Shown in pieces: positions 1 through 7,724 of a stretch of 61,160 bases of DNA. Origin of the DNA: Clostridia bacterium (lineage in GTDB: Bacteria > Bacillota > Clostridia > Christensenellales > Borkfalkiaceae); the NCBI GenBank assembly GCA_017558825.1, contig JAFYTO010000002.1, positions 1-61,160 of the forward strand, in the 5' to 3' direction. Under the pieces are notes generated by a model. The model worked only from the letters and a program-made list of their open reading frames with translations, was not told the DNA's origin and searched no databases. Both the position numbers and the translations under genes were made by a program. Position 1 is the stretch's first letter. Each line of letters begins with the position of its first letter.

Positions 1-1310
1 ACGACTTCGTTCGCGGTCTTCACGCTAAAGGTGAACTTGACCCTGAAAAGAGATATATTTTACACTTCCCACAAGATAATACTATCTGGTCTGTTAACTC
101 TGGTTACGGCGGTAACGTATTACTTGGTAAAAAGTGCTTTGCACTTCGTATTGCTTCTTACCAAGGCAAGAAAGAAGGTTGGATGGCTGAACACATGCTT
201 ATTTTAGGCGTTCAAAATCCAAACGGCGAAATCAACTACGTATCTGCAGCATTCCCATCTGCTTGTGGTAAAACAAACCTTGCAATGCTTATTCCTCCTG
301 CTCTTTATAGAGAAAAGGGTTATAAAGTATGGTGCGTTGGTGACGATATTGCTTGGATAAGAGTTGGTAAAGATGGTAGACTTTGGGCTATTAACCCAGA
401 AAACGGCTTCTTTGGCGTTGCACCTGGTACAAATATGCACTCTAACCCTAACGCATTATTATCTACTAAAAAGAACGCAATTTTCACAAACGTTGCTCTT
501 GATGAAACTGACAACACTGTTTGGTGGGAAGGTATGGAAAAAGACGTTCCTGGCAAAGTTAAGCCAGCAAACCTTATTGACTGGAAGGGCAATCCTTGGA
601 CTCCTGACACTGTTGACGCTAACGGCAACGCTGTAAAAGCTGCTCACCCTAACAGCAGATTTACTGCTCCTGCAATTAACTGTCCTTGCATTTCAAGTGA
701 ATTTGAAGCTCCAGAAGGCGTTCCTCTTACAGCAATTGTATTCGGTGGTAGACGTGCTAAAACTGCTCCACTCGTTTACGAAGCAAGAGATTGGAACAGC
801 GGTGTATTCGTAGGCTCTATTATGGCTTCTGAAACTACTGCTGCTGCAACAGGCGCTGTTGGTGTTGTTAGACGTGACCCTATGGCTATGCGTCCATTCG
901 TTGGTTACAATATGGCTGACTATTTTGCGCACTGGATTGATATGGGCAAAAAGACTGATAAATTACCAAAAATCTTTAACGTTAACTGGTTTAGAACTGA
1001 TGATAACGGCAACTTCATTTGGCCGGGCTTTGGTGACAACTTACGCGTTTTAGAATGGATTTTAAAGAGATGCAAAGGCGAAGTTGAAGCTAGAGACGTT
1101 GCTATTGGTTACATTCCATACGCTAAAGATATCAACGTAGAAGACTTAGACATTGACGTTAACGTTGTTGAAGACCTTTTATCTGTTGATAAAGACACTT
1201 GGCTTGAAGAAGTTAAGGGCATTAAAGAATTCTACGCTCAATTCGGTGATAGAATTCCAAGCGAACTCATTGAAAAACTCAATGAACTTGAAGCAAACCT
1301 TAACAAATAA
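1..1310 (+). CDS. pckG: Phosphoenolpyruvate carboxykinase (GTP), 3' part
   Basis: The reading frame is open from base 3, so the gene enters from outside the window and the ATG at 183 is internal. The enzyme interconverts oxaloacetate and phosphoenolpyruvate using GTP/GDP; in anaerobes it often runs in the carboxylating direction. The P-loop motif ACGKT with the family's reactive cysteine is at bases 261-275, and GDDIAWI, the metal-binding kinase-2 motif, follows about 25 codons later. The C-terminal region is complete and ends in TAA just before an intrinsic terminator. Codons are biased to C- and T-ending forms (AAC, GTT, CTT), as expected for a highly expressed gene. Only the N-terminus is missing. 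The GTP type, not the ATP type, is indicated by the CGKT loop and by the overall sequence. Confidence 0.95.
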   Translation, partial: DFVRGLHAKGELDPEKRYILHFPQDNTIWSVNSGYGGNVLLGKKCFALRIASYQGKKEGWMAEHMLILGVQNPNGEINYVSAAFPSACGKTNLAMLIPPALYREKGYKVWCVGDDIAWIRVGKDGRLWAINPENGFFGVAPGTNMHSNPNALLSTKKNAIFTNVALDETDNTVWWEGMEKDVPGKVKPANLIDWKGNPWTPDTVDANGNAVKAAHPNSRFTAPAINCPCISSEFEAPEGVPLTAIVFGGRRAKTAPLVYEARDWNSGVFVGSIMASETTAAATGAVGVVRRDPMAMRPFVGYNMADYFAHWIDMGKKTDKLPKIFNVNWFRTDDNGNFIWPGFGDNLRVLEWILKRCKGEVEARDVAIGYIPYAKDINVEDLDIDVNVVEDLLSVDKDTWLEEVKGIKEFYAQFGDRIPSELIEKLNELEANLNK

Positions 1311-1330
1311 GGCTCTGACAAATTAAAACA

Positions 1331-1359
1331 AAATGCCGTTTTTTAACGGCATTTTTTTT
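1331..1359 (+). terminator. Intrinsic terminator after pckG
   Basis: A 10-bp stem (AAATGCCGTT paired with AACGGCATTT) with a TTTT loop is followed by a run of T. It lies 20 bases after the pckG stop codon. Confidence 0.93.
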
Positions 1360-1382
1360 ACGCTTAAAATTTGGCATTAAAG

Positions 1383-1411
1383 TTGAAATTTTAAAAATTT
1401 AGGTCTATAAT
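1383..1411 (+). promoter_or_regulatory. Sigma-A-type promoter for the patatin-like gene
   Basis: TTGAAA (1383-1388), a 17-base spacer and TATAAT (1406-1411) lie 29 bases before the ATG at 1441, directly after the pckG terminator. Confidence 0.75.
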
Positions 1412-1440
1412 ATAAGTATACGATAATTTGGGAGTTATTT

Positions 1441-2223
1441 ATGGCTAAAAAGTTATGTTTTTTATTGGGCTCTGGCGGTGCGCGTGGTATTGCTCACGTC
1501 GGGTTTTTAAAAGCAATGGAAGAAGAGGGTATTAAGCCCGATTGTATTGCCGGCTGTTCAATGGGCGCAGTAGTAGGGGCTTGTTATAGTAAAGGCGTTT
1601 CTCTTGACAAAATGAAAAGCGTTATAGACACTATTAAAATGAAAGACATAGTTGACCTTAACTTTATACCGTTTAATAAAAAAAGTTTATTCCGCTCTTT
1701 AAAAATGCGTCAACGCATAATTGAACTTTTAGGTGAGGGAAATATTGAAGATTTAGAAATTCCTTTTGAGTGTGTTGCAGTTGATATTGTTAAAGGAAGG
1801 GTAGTAACGCTTAATAAAGGCTGCTTAATTAACGCCGTATGTGCTAGTTCAGCAATACCTATGGTATTTAAGCCTGTTGAAATTGACGATATGGAGCTTG
1901 TTGACGGTGGAATTTTAATGCGTATTCCTTTTGCAAGTGCAAAGCATTTTAAGGCTGACGTTACGGTTGCTGTTGACGTTATAGGAGGCTTAAAGGAGTT
2001 TAAGCCAAACAAAAACATTTTTTCACAAGCAATGCGAGTAATGGAAGTTGCCGATACGTTTATCGCACATAAAAACGCAGCCTATCATAAGCCGGATTTA
2101 CTCATTACTCCCGATATGGGAGACATGAGCCAATTTAAAGCGCAAAACCTTGACGTTGCCTACGAGGCAGGCTATAAAGCCGGAAAAGAAAACGCTCAAA
2201 AAATTAAAGACTTATTAAAATAA
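1441..2223 (+). CDS. Patatin-like phospholipase (RssA/YlbK type)
   Basis: A 260-residue serine acyl hydrolase of the bacterial patatin family, expected to cleave acyl groups from phospholipids or related esters. The three family motifs are present: the oxyanion loop GSGGARG at residues 10-16, the nucleophile elbow GCSMG with Ser40, and the DGG catalytic aspartate near residue 155. There is no signal peptide, so the protein is probably cytoplasmic or peripheral to the membrane, as for stand-alone RssA/YlbK proteins. GGGAG lies 6 bases before the ATG. The gene has its own promoter and terminator, so it is probably transcribed alone. The physiological substrate cannot be told from sequence. Confidence 0.9.
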   Translation: MAKKLCFLLGSGGARGIAHVGFLKAMEEEGIKPDCIAGCSMGAVVGACYSKGVSLDKMKSVIDTIKMKDIVDLNFIPFNKKSLFRSLKMRQRIIELLGEGNIEDLEIPFECVAVDIVKGRVVTLNKGCLINAVCASSAIPMVFKPVEIDDMELVDGGILMRIPFASAKHFKADVTVAVDVIGGLKEFKPNKNIFSQAMRVMEVADTFIAHKNAAYHKPDLLITPDMGDMSQFKAQNLDVAYEAGYKAGKENAQKIKDLLK

Positions 2224-2250
2224 TTTATAAAAAACCAAAAAACAACTTAT

Positions 2251-2271
2251 AAAAGCCCATTAGGGCTTTTT
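2251..2271 (+). terminator. Intrinsic terminator after the patatin-like gene
   Basis: An 8-bp stem (AAAAGCCC with GGGCTTTT) with a 4-base loop. It overlaps the 3' end of the minus-strand gene 2260-2523 and may serve both directions. Confidence 0.8.
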
Positions 2272-2523
2272 GTTATTTTCATCTATTTTTTTAGAAAGTT
2301 CTTCGTGTTTTTTTAAAACTTCTAAAATTGCGCTTTGCGAATATTTAGGTTTTTTAGCGTGGTCGTTTTTTTGTATAGTCTTATTTTCGCCACTTTTTAG
2401 CTCTTCGTTTTTGTGTGTTTTAAGATTGTTAGATATGTTTTTAACTGCGTCAATAACACCGTCTGTTGCAGTTTTATTGCTACTTAGTTTTGTTAAAATG
2501 TCAAATATGCCGAATTTATCCAA
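2260..2523 (-). CDS. Small hypothetical protein with a TTG start
   Basis: An 87-residue, lysine- and asparagine-rich, soluble protein that I do not recognise. The start is TTG at 2521-2523, not ATG: the minus strand carries AAAGGGGAA about 6 bases upstream, a strong ribosome-binding site that settles the choice. No membrane segment or signal peptide is visible. The C-terminal third is predicted helical and charged (pattern LKKHEELSKKIDE), possibly a short coiled coil. It converges on the patatin-like gene. Its neighbourhood gives no clue to function. It resembles in style the small genes at 19487-20175, but I cannot show homology. Confidence 0.6.
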   Translation of the reverse strand: MDKFGIFDILTKLSSNKTATDGVIDAVKNISNNLKTHKNEELKSGENKTIQKNDHAKKPKYSQSAILEVLKKHEELSKKIDENNKKP

Positions 2524-2572
2524 AATTTTCCCCTTTAAAACTAAAATATATTAGGTATTTTTAAAAAAACCG

Positions 2573-2601
2573 TTGATTATTATATAAAATTAGTGTATAA
2601 T
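2573..2601 (+). promoter_or_regulatory. Sigma-A-type promoter for the lipoprotein gene
   Basis: TTGATT (2573-2578), 17-base spacer, TATAAT (2596-2601). It leaves a leader of about 65 bases before the ATG at 2674. Confidence 0.75.
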
Positions 2602-2673
2602 ATCAAAGTGTATACGCTTATATGTATGCGCCCAAATTTTAGGTTATTCACAATTTAACTTGGAGTGATATAA

Positions 2674-4230
2674 ATGAAAAAACTTATTGTTTTAATGCTT
2701 ACGGTAATACTTGCTTTGTGTTCCTTTACAGGTTGTGCAAATTCTGTAAAGCCTCTTGCCAATGTTGATGAAGAAGCTATTTCTAATTCAAACGGCTCGT
2801 TTTTAGTTGAAACGGAAACTTACGTTTACTTTATTAACGGTAAAGACGATGTTTCTGCTAATAACAAATTCAACGAAGTTGAAAAGGGTTCTCTTCTTCG
2901 CGTTAAAAAAGACGATATAGGTAAGGTAGATGCAACAGTAGAAACTGTTATTCCAAAACTTTTAATTTCAGCCAACTACAATACGGGCTTTTATAAGTAC
3001 GGTACTTGTATTTATTACGTAACGCCATCAACTGAAAAAGATAAGAATGGTAAAGTTTTAAATACTTACAATGAATTCTATTGCTTTGACTTAGAAAAAG
3101 GTAAAAACGTTGGCGGTGTTATTTTAAGACTTAAAAATAACAATTACGAATATAGGTTTATTGAAAAAGACGATGTTGTTTATTTAGCAACAACCGTTTC
3201 TGAAGACGTAGACGGCACAACTAAAACTAAACTTGCCGTATATAACACTAAAACTGGCAAAAACGTATTTACTTCAAACTATTATTCAAGTTTAATTATG
3301 CCTGAAGATAATTCTAGCGTTATTTTCTATACGCAAAAGGGCATTACTAAAGAGCTTGACGATGCTGAACAAGATTTTGAAGAATTATATAGATACGAGG
3401 TTGGTAATGAAGAAGCAACGCTAGAACTTAGTGGCGCTGGTTATGCTGATTTAAGCTTTGATGATAGAGCAAACACGTTAAAAGACAAACTTGTTGATGA
3501 ATGCGGTACAAACGGTGTAACGTTTACTTTAATTAAGCACACGGGCACAATTTTTGTTTATAAAGTAACAAAACTTGATGCTGACAATACTGGTTCTTAT
3601 TACTACGGTGCAACAAGTGAAAATAACTATGAGAAAGTTAAACTTGGTGCAGCAAACGAATATATTGGCCAAGCATTTGCTAAAACTTCATACTTTAAAT
3701 CTTTAAACGAAGTTTACTACGTTGAAAGTGGTGAAGGTTTTATTTCTGCACTTATGAAGTTTGACTATACTAAACAAAACGAGCCTGATATGCTTAACGG
3801 TAGAAAAATTGTTTGCGAAGAAGTTGACGGATTCTCTATTGAATTTGTAAAAGATAATTTTATTTATCTTGCAAACGCATCAGAAGGTATTTACTATAGA
3901 TGTGCTTTAGATGCAGAGAACGTTAAGCCAAATCAAATTAACGCTATAGCAATGCAAACTTCAACTGATTGGTACAAGCCAGCCGTTGTAGGAAATTATT
4001 TTATAGGTTCATATTCAGCTAACTATTACGCTAAATACGTTTACGTTGTAGATATGACTGGTATTAGCAATGATGATTATAAAGAAAATTTAGAAAACAT
4101 CAAAGTGGAAAGCAGGGAAAATATCCAAAAATTAAAGAAAACGCTTTTAGGCAAATATGCTTTAGAAGAAGGCAAAACTCTTCAAGAATTACTTGATACA
4201 AACTACCCTGAAGAAACTGAAGAAGAATAA
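2674..4230 (+). CDS. Large cell-surface lipoprotein of unknown function
   Basis: A 518-residue protein with a clear lipoprotein signal peptide: Lys-Lys near the start, a hydrophobic core and the lipobox FTGC with the acylated cysteine at residue 21. It should be anchored on the outer face of the cytoplasmic membrane. The mature part is beta-rich with recurring patterns such as YVYFING, YLATTV and FIYLANAS, spaced 50-100 residues apart. These suggest a repeat fold such as a degenerate beta-propeller of the kind seen in DUF5050-type surface proteins; this is inference. The last 40 residues are acidic and helical. A ribosome site TTGGAGTG precedes the ATG. It has its own promoter and terminator. 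No catalytic motif is recognised. Confidence 0.75.
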   Translation: MKKLIVLMLTVILALCSFTGCANSVKPLANVDEEAISNSNGSFLVETETYVYFINGKDDVSANNKFNEVEKGSLLRVKKDDIGKVDATVETVIPKLLISANYNTGFYKYGTCIYYVTPSTEKDKNGKVLNTYNEFYCFDLEKGKNVGGVILRLKNNNYEYRFIEKDDVVYLATTVSEDVDGTTKTKLAVYNTKTGKNVFTSNYYSSLIMPEDNSSVIFYTQKGITKELDDAEQDFEELYRYEVGNEEATLELSGAGYADLSFDDRANTLKDKLVDECGTNGVTFTLIKHTGTIFVYKVTKLDADNTGSYYYGATSENNYEKVKLGAANEYIGQAFAKTSYFKSLNEVYYVESGEGFISALMKFDYTKQNEPDMLNGRKIVCEEVDGFSIEFVKDNFIYLANASEGIYYRCALDAENVKPNQINAIAMQTSTDWYKPAVVGNYFIGSYSANYYAKYVYVVDMTGISNDDYKENLENIKVESRENIQKLKKTLLGKYALEEGKTLQELLDTNYPEETEEE

Positions 4231-4237
4231 AAAACAC

Positions 4238-4266
4238 GTCCGCTACTAAATGGTGGCGGACTTTTT
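4238..4266 (+). terminator. Intrinsic terminator after the lipoprotein gene
   Basis: A 9-bp stem (GTCCGCTAC with GTGGCGGAC, one G-T pair), loop TAAATG, then TTTTT. The upstream ATG at 4250 of the next reading frame lies inside this hairpin, an argument against using that start. Confidence 0.9.
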
Positions 4267-4273
4267 ATTAAGT

Positions 4274-5347
4274 ATGAGAATTTTATCTTTTGATATTGAA
4301 AGCACTACGGGAAGCCATAATGACGGCAGTATGTGCACGTTTGGCTATTGTTTAGCCGATTACAATTTTAATATAACCGAGCAAAAAGACATTGTTATGC
4401 GCCCACACACCAAGCGTATTGAAAGTAAAATTAAACTTCATTACGAAAAAGCGTATATTAAAAATAGTCCGCAATTTCCGGTATTTTATAATGAAATAAA
4501 AGAGTTGTTTAAAAATAGCTACTGCATAATTGGGTTTTCTATTATGAATGACGTGGAATTTTTAAACAACGCTTGTGAAATTTATATGCTAGATAAAATA
4601 GAATACGAGTTTTTAGACGTGCAACTTATTTATAAAACTGTTTATAAAAAGCCAACGCTTTCTGCTCTTTCTAGTATTGCGGAAGAATTGGGTATAGAAT
4701 ATCAAGCACACCGCTCAGATGAAGATGCAAGGGTAACGTTACTTGTGTTAAAGCATATTTTAAACGATACCAAGCTTTCACTTTCGGAATTGCTTAAAAA
4801 ATATCATATTACTCACGGTGTTAACAGTAATACTGAAATTTCACCTTGCCAAAACGGCGTATTTACACATAAGGAAATAAATTATTTAATTTTAGAATTC
4901 GTTAAGGCAAACTATAAACACAAAAGGTATTATAGGGGTGGTTTATCTTCAAAAACCTTTGCTTTTAGCGATAATTTAAAATATGATGACGTTGATAGGT
5001 TTAGGCAAATAATAAAACGTATCTACGACCTTAACGGGCGCATAGGTTCTATAGAAAGTGCTAACGTTTTAGTGTGCGACAAAGAAAATATTACTGAAAA
5101 AATGAGCCGTCAACTTGCGGAAAGAAATAAAAATAAAGAGCGCATAAAAGTTATTTCTACCGCTGAATTTTTTGAAATGTTAGGCGAGCTTCCTATTATT
5201 GATTTTTCAGGTGACATTGCTCTTTTAAGGGCGCATAGAAATGAAGTTAAGCGTTTAAGGAAATTAAGAAAGCAAGAAGAATTAAAAATAATGGTAAACG
5301 CTAAAAAACAGTTTAATAACAAAAAAATAAAAAAGGATAGCCCTTAA
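4274..5347 (+). CDS. DEDDh-type 3'-5' exonuclease (DnaQ-like)
   Basis: The N-terminal half is an RNase T/DnaQ exonuclease fold that removes nucleotides from 3' ends using two metal ions. Visible motifs: ExoI FDIEST (D7, E9), ExoII around GFSIMNDVEFL, and ExoIII HRSDEDARVT with the His/Asp pair near residue 155. The C-terminal half (about residues 185-357) carries two lysine/arginine-rich stretches and has no recognised domain; it may bind nucleic acid. I prefer the ATG at 4274, because the ATG at 4250 lies inside the preceding terminator and the sequence starting MRILSFD matches where exonuclease domains begin. No good ribosome site is visible for either start. It is too divergent to call the polymerase III epsilon subunit. 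Confidence 0.82.
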   Translation: MRILSFDIESTTGSHNDGSMCTFGYCLADYNFNITEQKDIVMRPHTKRIESKIKLHYEKAYIKNSPQFPVFYNEIKELFKNSYCIIGFSIMNDVEFLNNACEIYMLDKIEYEFLDVQLIYKTVYKKPTLSALSSIAEELGIEYQAHRSDEDARVTLLVLKHILNDTKLSLSELLKKYHITHGVNSNTEISPCQNGVFTHKEINYLILEFVKANYKHKRYYRGGLSSKTFAFSDNLKYDDVDRFRQIIKRIYDLNGRIGSIESANVLVCDKENITEKMSRQLAERNKNKERIKVISTAEFFEMLGELPIIDFSGDIALLRAHRNEVKRLRKLRKQEELKIMVNAKKQFNNKKIKKDSP

Positions 5348-5365
5348 TTGCTATCCTTTTAATTT
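5331..5365. terminator. Bidirectional terminator between the exonuclease gene and asnA
   Basis: An 11-bp perfect stem (AAAAGGATAGC with GCTATCCTTTT), 8-base loop, with A-tracts before and T-tracts after it. It serves the two convergent genes and contains the exonuclease stop codon. Confidence 0.9.
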
Positions 5366-6376
5366 TTATAAAATTGTAACGCCGTTTTCTTCAGCTTCTT
5401 TTTCTAAGCCTTCAGGCCAAAGTGAAACTTGAACTTCACCAATGTGAGCCTTTTGAAGAATTAGCATACATAAGCGTGATTGACCTATGCCACCGCCAAT
5501 AGTAAGCGGAAGTGTGCCGTTTACAATGCCTTTATGGTAGCCGTATTCAAGCCTATTTGTTAAACCGCTAATTTCAAGTTGTTTAATAAGCGAATCTTTG
5601 TTAACGCGTATGCCCATGCTTGAAATTTCAAGAGAATTATCTAAAACTTCGTTATAGAACAATATATCGCCATTAAGTTCCCAATCGTCATAGTCAGGCG
5701 CTCTACCATCGTGGCGATTGCCACTTTTGAGCGTTTTGCCAATTTGCATTAAAAATACCGTGCCGTATTCTTTTGCAATAGCGTGTTCACGCTCTTTTGA
5801 AGTTAAGTTAGGGTATAAATCTTCAAGTTCTTGTGAAGTTATAAATTTAACGTTTTTATTTACGTTAAGCGTTAAACCGTCAAATTCTTTTTTAGCAAGT
5901 TCATTAGTTTCGTACACTGCTAAAACTATTGCGCTAACCGTTTCTTTTAAATATTCAACCGTTCTATCACTTTCGTTAATAACTTTTTCCCAGTCCCATT
6001 GGTCAACGTAAATTGAGTGAATATTATCAATACTATCGTCACGCCTAATAGCGTTCATATCGGTGTATAAGCCGTGGCCAGCGCCAAATCCGTACTTTTT
6101 AAGTGCCGTTCTTTTCCATTTTGCAAGAGAGTGCACAATTTCCGCATCTTTACCGCCAAGTGCTTTAATATCAAACCTAACGGCTCTTTCAACGCCGTTA
6201 AGGTCATCGTTTAAGCCCGTGTTAGATAAAACTAAAAGAGGGGCAGAAACCCTAATTAAATTTAACTTTTCGGCTAAAATTCGTTCAAAATTGTCTTTTA
6301 CGAACTTAATTGCCTTTTCAGTTGTAATTATATCGGTTTTGCTTTTATAACCTTTTGGTATGAATAATCCTTCCAT
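5366..6376 (-). CDS. asnA: Aspartate-ammonia ligase (asparagine synthetase A)
   Basis: A 336-residue enzyme, close to the usual length of about 330, that makes asparagine from aspartate, ammonia and ATP in the cytoplasm. It belongs to the class II aminoacyl-tRNA synthetase-like fold. Family landmarks include SAPLLV, GLNDDLNGVERAV, the SLAKWKR stretch, HSIYVDQWDWE and the C-terminal GGGIGQSRLCM motif. GGAG lies about 10 bases before the ATG on the minus strand. It has its own promoter at 6416-6444. It is ammonia-dependent, with no glutaminase domain, which fits an anaerobe living with abundant ammonium. Confidence 0.95.
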   Translation of the reverse strand: MEGLFIPKGYKSKTDIITTEKAIKFVKDNFERILAEKLNLIRVSAPLLVLSNTGLNDDLNGVERAVRFDIKALGGKDAEIVHSLAKWKRTALKKYGFGAGHGLYTDMNAIRRDDSIDNIHSIYVDQWDWEKVINESDRTVEYLKETVSAIVLAVYETNELAKKEFDGLTLNVNKNVKFITSQELEDLYPNLTSKEREHAIAKEYGTVFLMQIGKTLKSGNRHDGRAPDYDDWELNGDILFYNEVLDNSLEISSMGIRVNKDSLIKQLEISGLTNRLEYGYHKGIVNGTLPLTIGGGIGQSRLCMLILQKAHIGEVQVSLWPEGLEKEAEENGVTIL

Positions 6377-6415
6377 TTTTCTTAAGCTCCGTAAAAGATT
6401 TTTGTTATATGATAA

Positions 6416-6444
6416 ATAATATCAATTTTTTTTGTTTAAGTCAA
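6416..6444 (-). promoter_or_regulatory. Sigma-A-type promoter for asnA
   Basis: Read on the minus strand: TTGACT (6439-6444), 17-base spacer, TATTAT (6416-6421). Confidence 0.75.
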
Positions 6445-6507
6445 GTAAACGAATACTCTTAATGAATATAAGTGTTAATAAAAAAGTATAATATAAGGGT
6501 ATTAGTT

Positions 6508-6765
6508 ATGGGATTTTATGAAAGTATTTGCAAAATTATAAACGGAACGGGTATTAGCGTTGCGCCTTATAGGATAACCTTAATTTCAAATTGCGGTGCG
6601 TATATAGAAGGTGCTTTAAAAGTTTTAGACGTTAACTCAAAGGAAGTTATTATATTAGTTAAGCAAGCCAAGATAGTTATTAGTGGCAAAAATTTAACGC
6701 TTGGTTCATATTCGGAAAAAGATGCCACGGTCTTGGGCGAAATTATAAAAATTGAAAAAAGGTAA
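6508..6765 (+). CDS. yqfC: Sporulation protein YqfC (YabP/YqfC family)
   Basis: An 85-residue protein of the YabP/YqfC family, conserved in endospore formers and expressed in the mother cell in Bacillus subtilis. The pattern of short beta strands with the motif RITLISNCGAYIEG near residues 22-35 is typical. The ATG at 6508 is chosen over an upstream ATG at 6472 because AAGGG lies 8 bases before it and because a TATAAT box (6487-6492) falls between the two. The upstream element GAATATA with the -10-like GTATAAT could instead suit a sporulation sigma factor; this is uncertain. It is followed 6 bases later by yqfD, the usual pairing. Confidence 0.82.
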   Translation: MGFYESICKIINGTGISVAPYRITLISNCGAYIEGALKVLDVNSKEVIILVKQAKIVISGKNLTLGSYSEKDATVLGEIIKIEKR

Positions 6766-6771
6766 ATCGTA

Positions 6772-7674
6772 ATGAAAACAGGGCTTTTAAGATGCGTTTA
6801 TTTAGTAAACGGTAAAAATATTGATTATTTAGTAGAATTTTTACATAGAAAGGGCGTTTCAGTTTATTCTTTTAATAAAACAAGCCAAACCAGTGCAAAA
6901 ATATGTATTGATTATAAACATAGAAATAAATTATTTGCCATTTGTAATAATATGAGTTATAATATAACAAAAGTATATTATAAAGGTTTGATTTCTCCGT
7001 TTAAAATCGCTTTATGTAATATTGGTTTTGTTATTGGTATAGCGCTGTTTATTGCAATATGCTATTTTAGCCAAGATTTTATTTTTAGTGTGGAAGTACA
7101 GGGTAGCGGGGCTTGTTTTTCTAGCCAAACGCTAGCGGTTGCTAGCAACGTTGGAGCAAAGCCTTTTAGTAGATTTAGCGCTTTAAATTTTAATGATATT
7201 GAAAGCCAAATATTAAAACAAAATAACTTGCTTTCATTTGTTTCTTTAAAAAAATCAGGTAATAAACTTGTTATTAACGCCGAACTAAATAGTAGTTACG
7301 TAGAGCCGTTTAACAAAGAAAGTGGCGACCTTGTTAGTAGTGTTGACGGTGTAATTGAAAACATAGTAGTTTTGCGTGGAACAAAATTAAAAAACGTTGG
7401 CGACACGGTAGCCAAAGGCGAAACTTTGGTAAAAGCGTACATAACTGATAGTAACGGTGTGGAATATCCAACGTACGCGCTAGCCAGAATAACTATTATT
7501 GAAAGTAAAAATTTCACTTTTACGTTAGAAAGTGTAGATGAAAATGCAGTAATGCTTGCCAAAAAAACGGCTGAGTTTAACGCTAGCGGTGAGGTTGTAA
7601 GAAGTGAGGCAAAAATAGAAAACTCAGTTATAACCGTTACCGTTTACGTAAGGCACGTTTTATACGGCGGATAA
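6772..7674 (+). CDS. yqfD: Sporulation protein YqfD
   Basis: A 300-residue protein (family length near 390, so this one is short) of the YqfD/stage IV sporulation type. An N-terminal soluble region of about 85 residues precedes a membrane segment at about residues 85-105. An outer domain follows, containing the family motif pattern with DGVIENIVVLRGT near residue 195, which resembles a lipoyl/barrel-sandwich turn. The C-terminus ends shortly after the expected beta strands. It probably acts in the engulfed mother-cell membrane during spore formation, by analogy with the family. It lies directly after yqfC. PhoH, which normally follows in Firmicutes, is missing here. Confidence 0.85.
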   Translation: MKTGLLRCVYLVNGKNIDYLVEFLHRKGVSVYSFNKTSQTSAKICIDYKHRNKLFAICNNMSYNITKVYYKGLISPFKIALCNIGFVIGIALFIAICYFSQDFIFSVEVQGSGACFSSQTLAVASNVGAKPFSRFSALNFNDIESQILKQNNLLSFVSLKKSGNKLVINAELNSSYVEPFNKESGDLVSSVDGVIENIVVLRGTKLKNVGDTVAKGETLVKAYITDSNGVEYPTYALARITIIESKNFTFTLESVDENAVMLAKKTAEFNASGEVVRSEAKIENSVITVTVYVRHVLYGG

Positions 7675-7724
7675 TTATTTTAAAACATAAGACTAACTAA
7701 TTAAAAAAAATAAGGAATTTAAAA

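Noticed and set aside
4250..4273. Upstream ATG that would extend the exonuclease by eight residues
   Set aside because: It lies within the terminator hairpin of the previous gene, and the added residues do not fit the fold.
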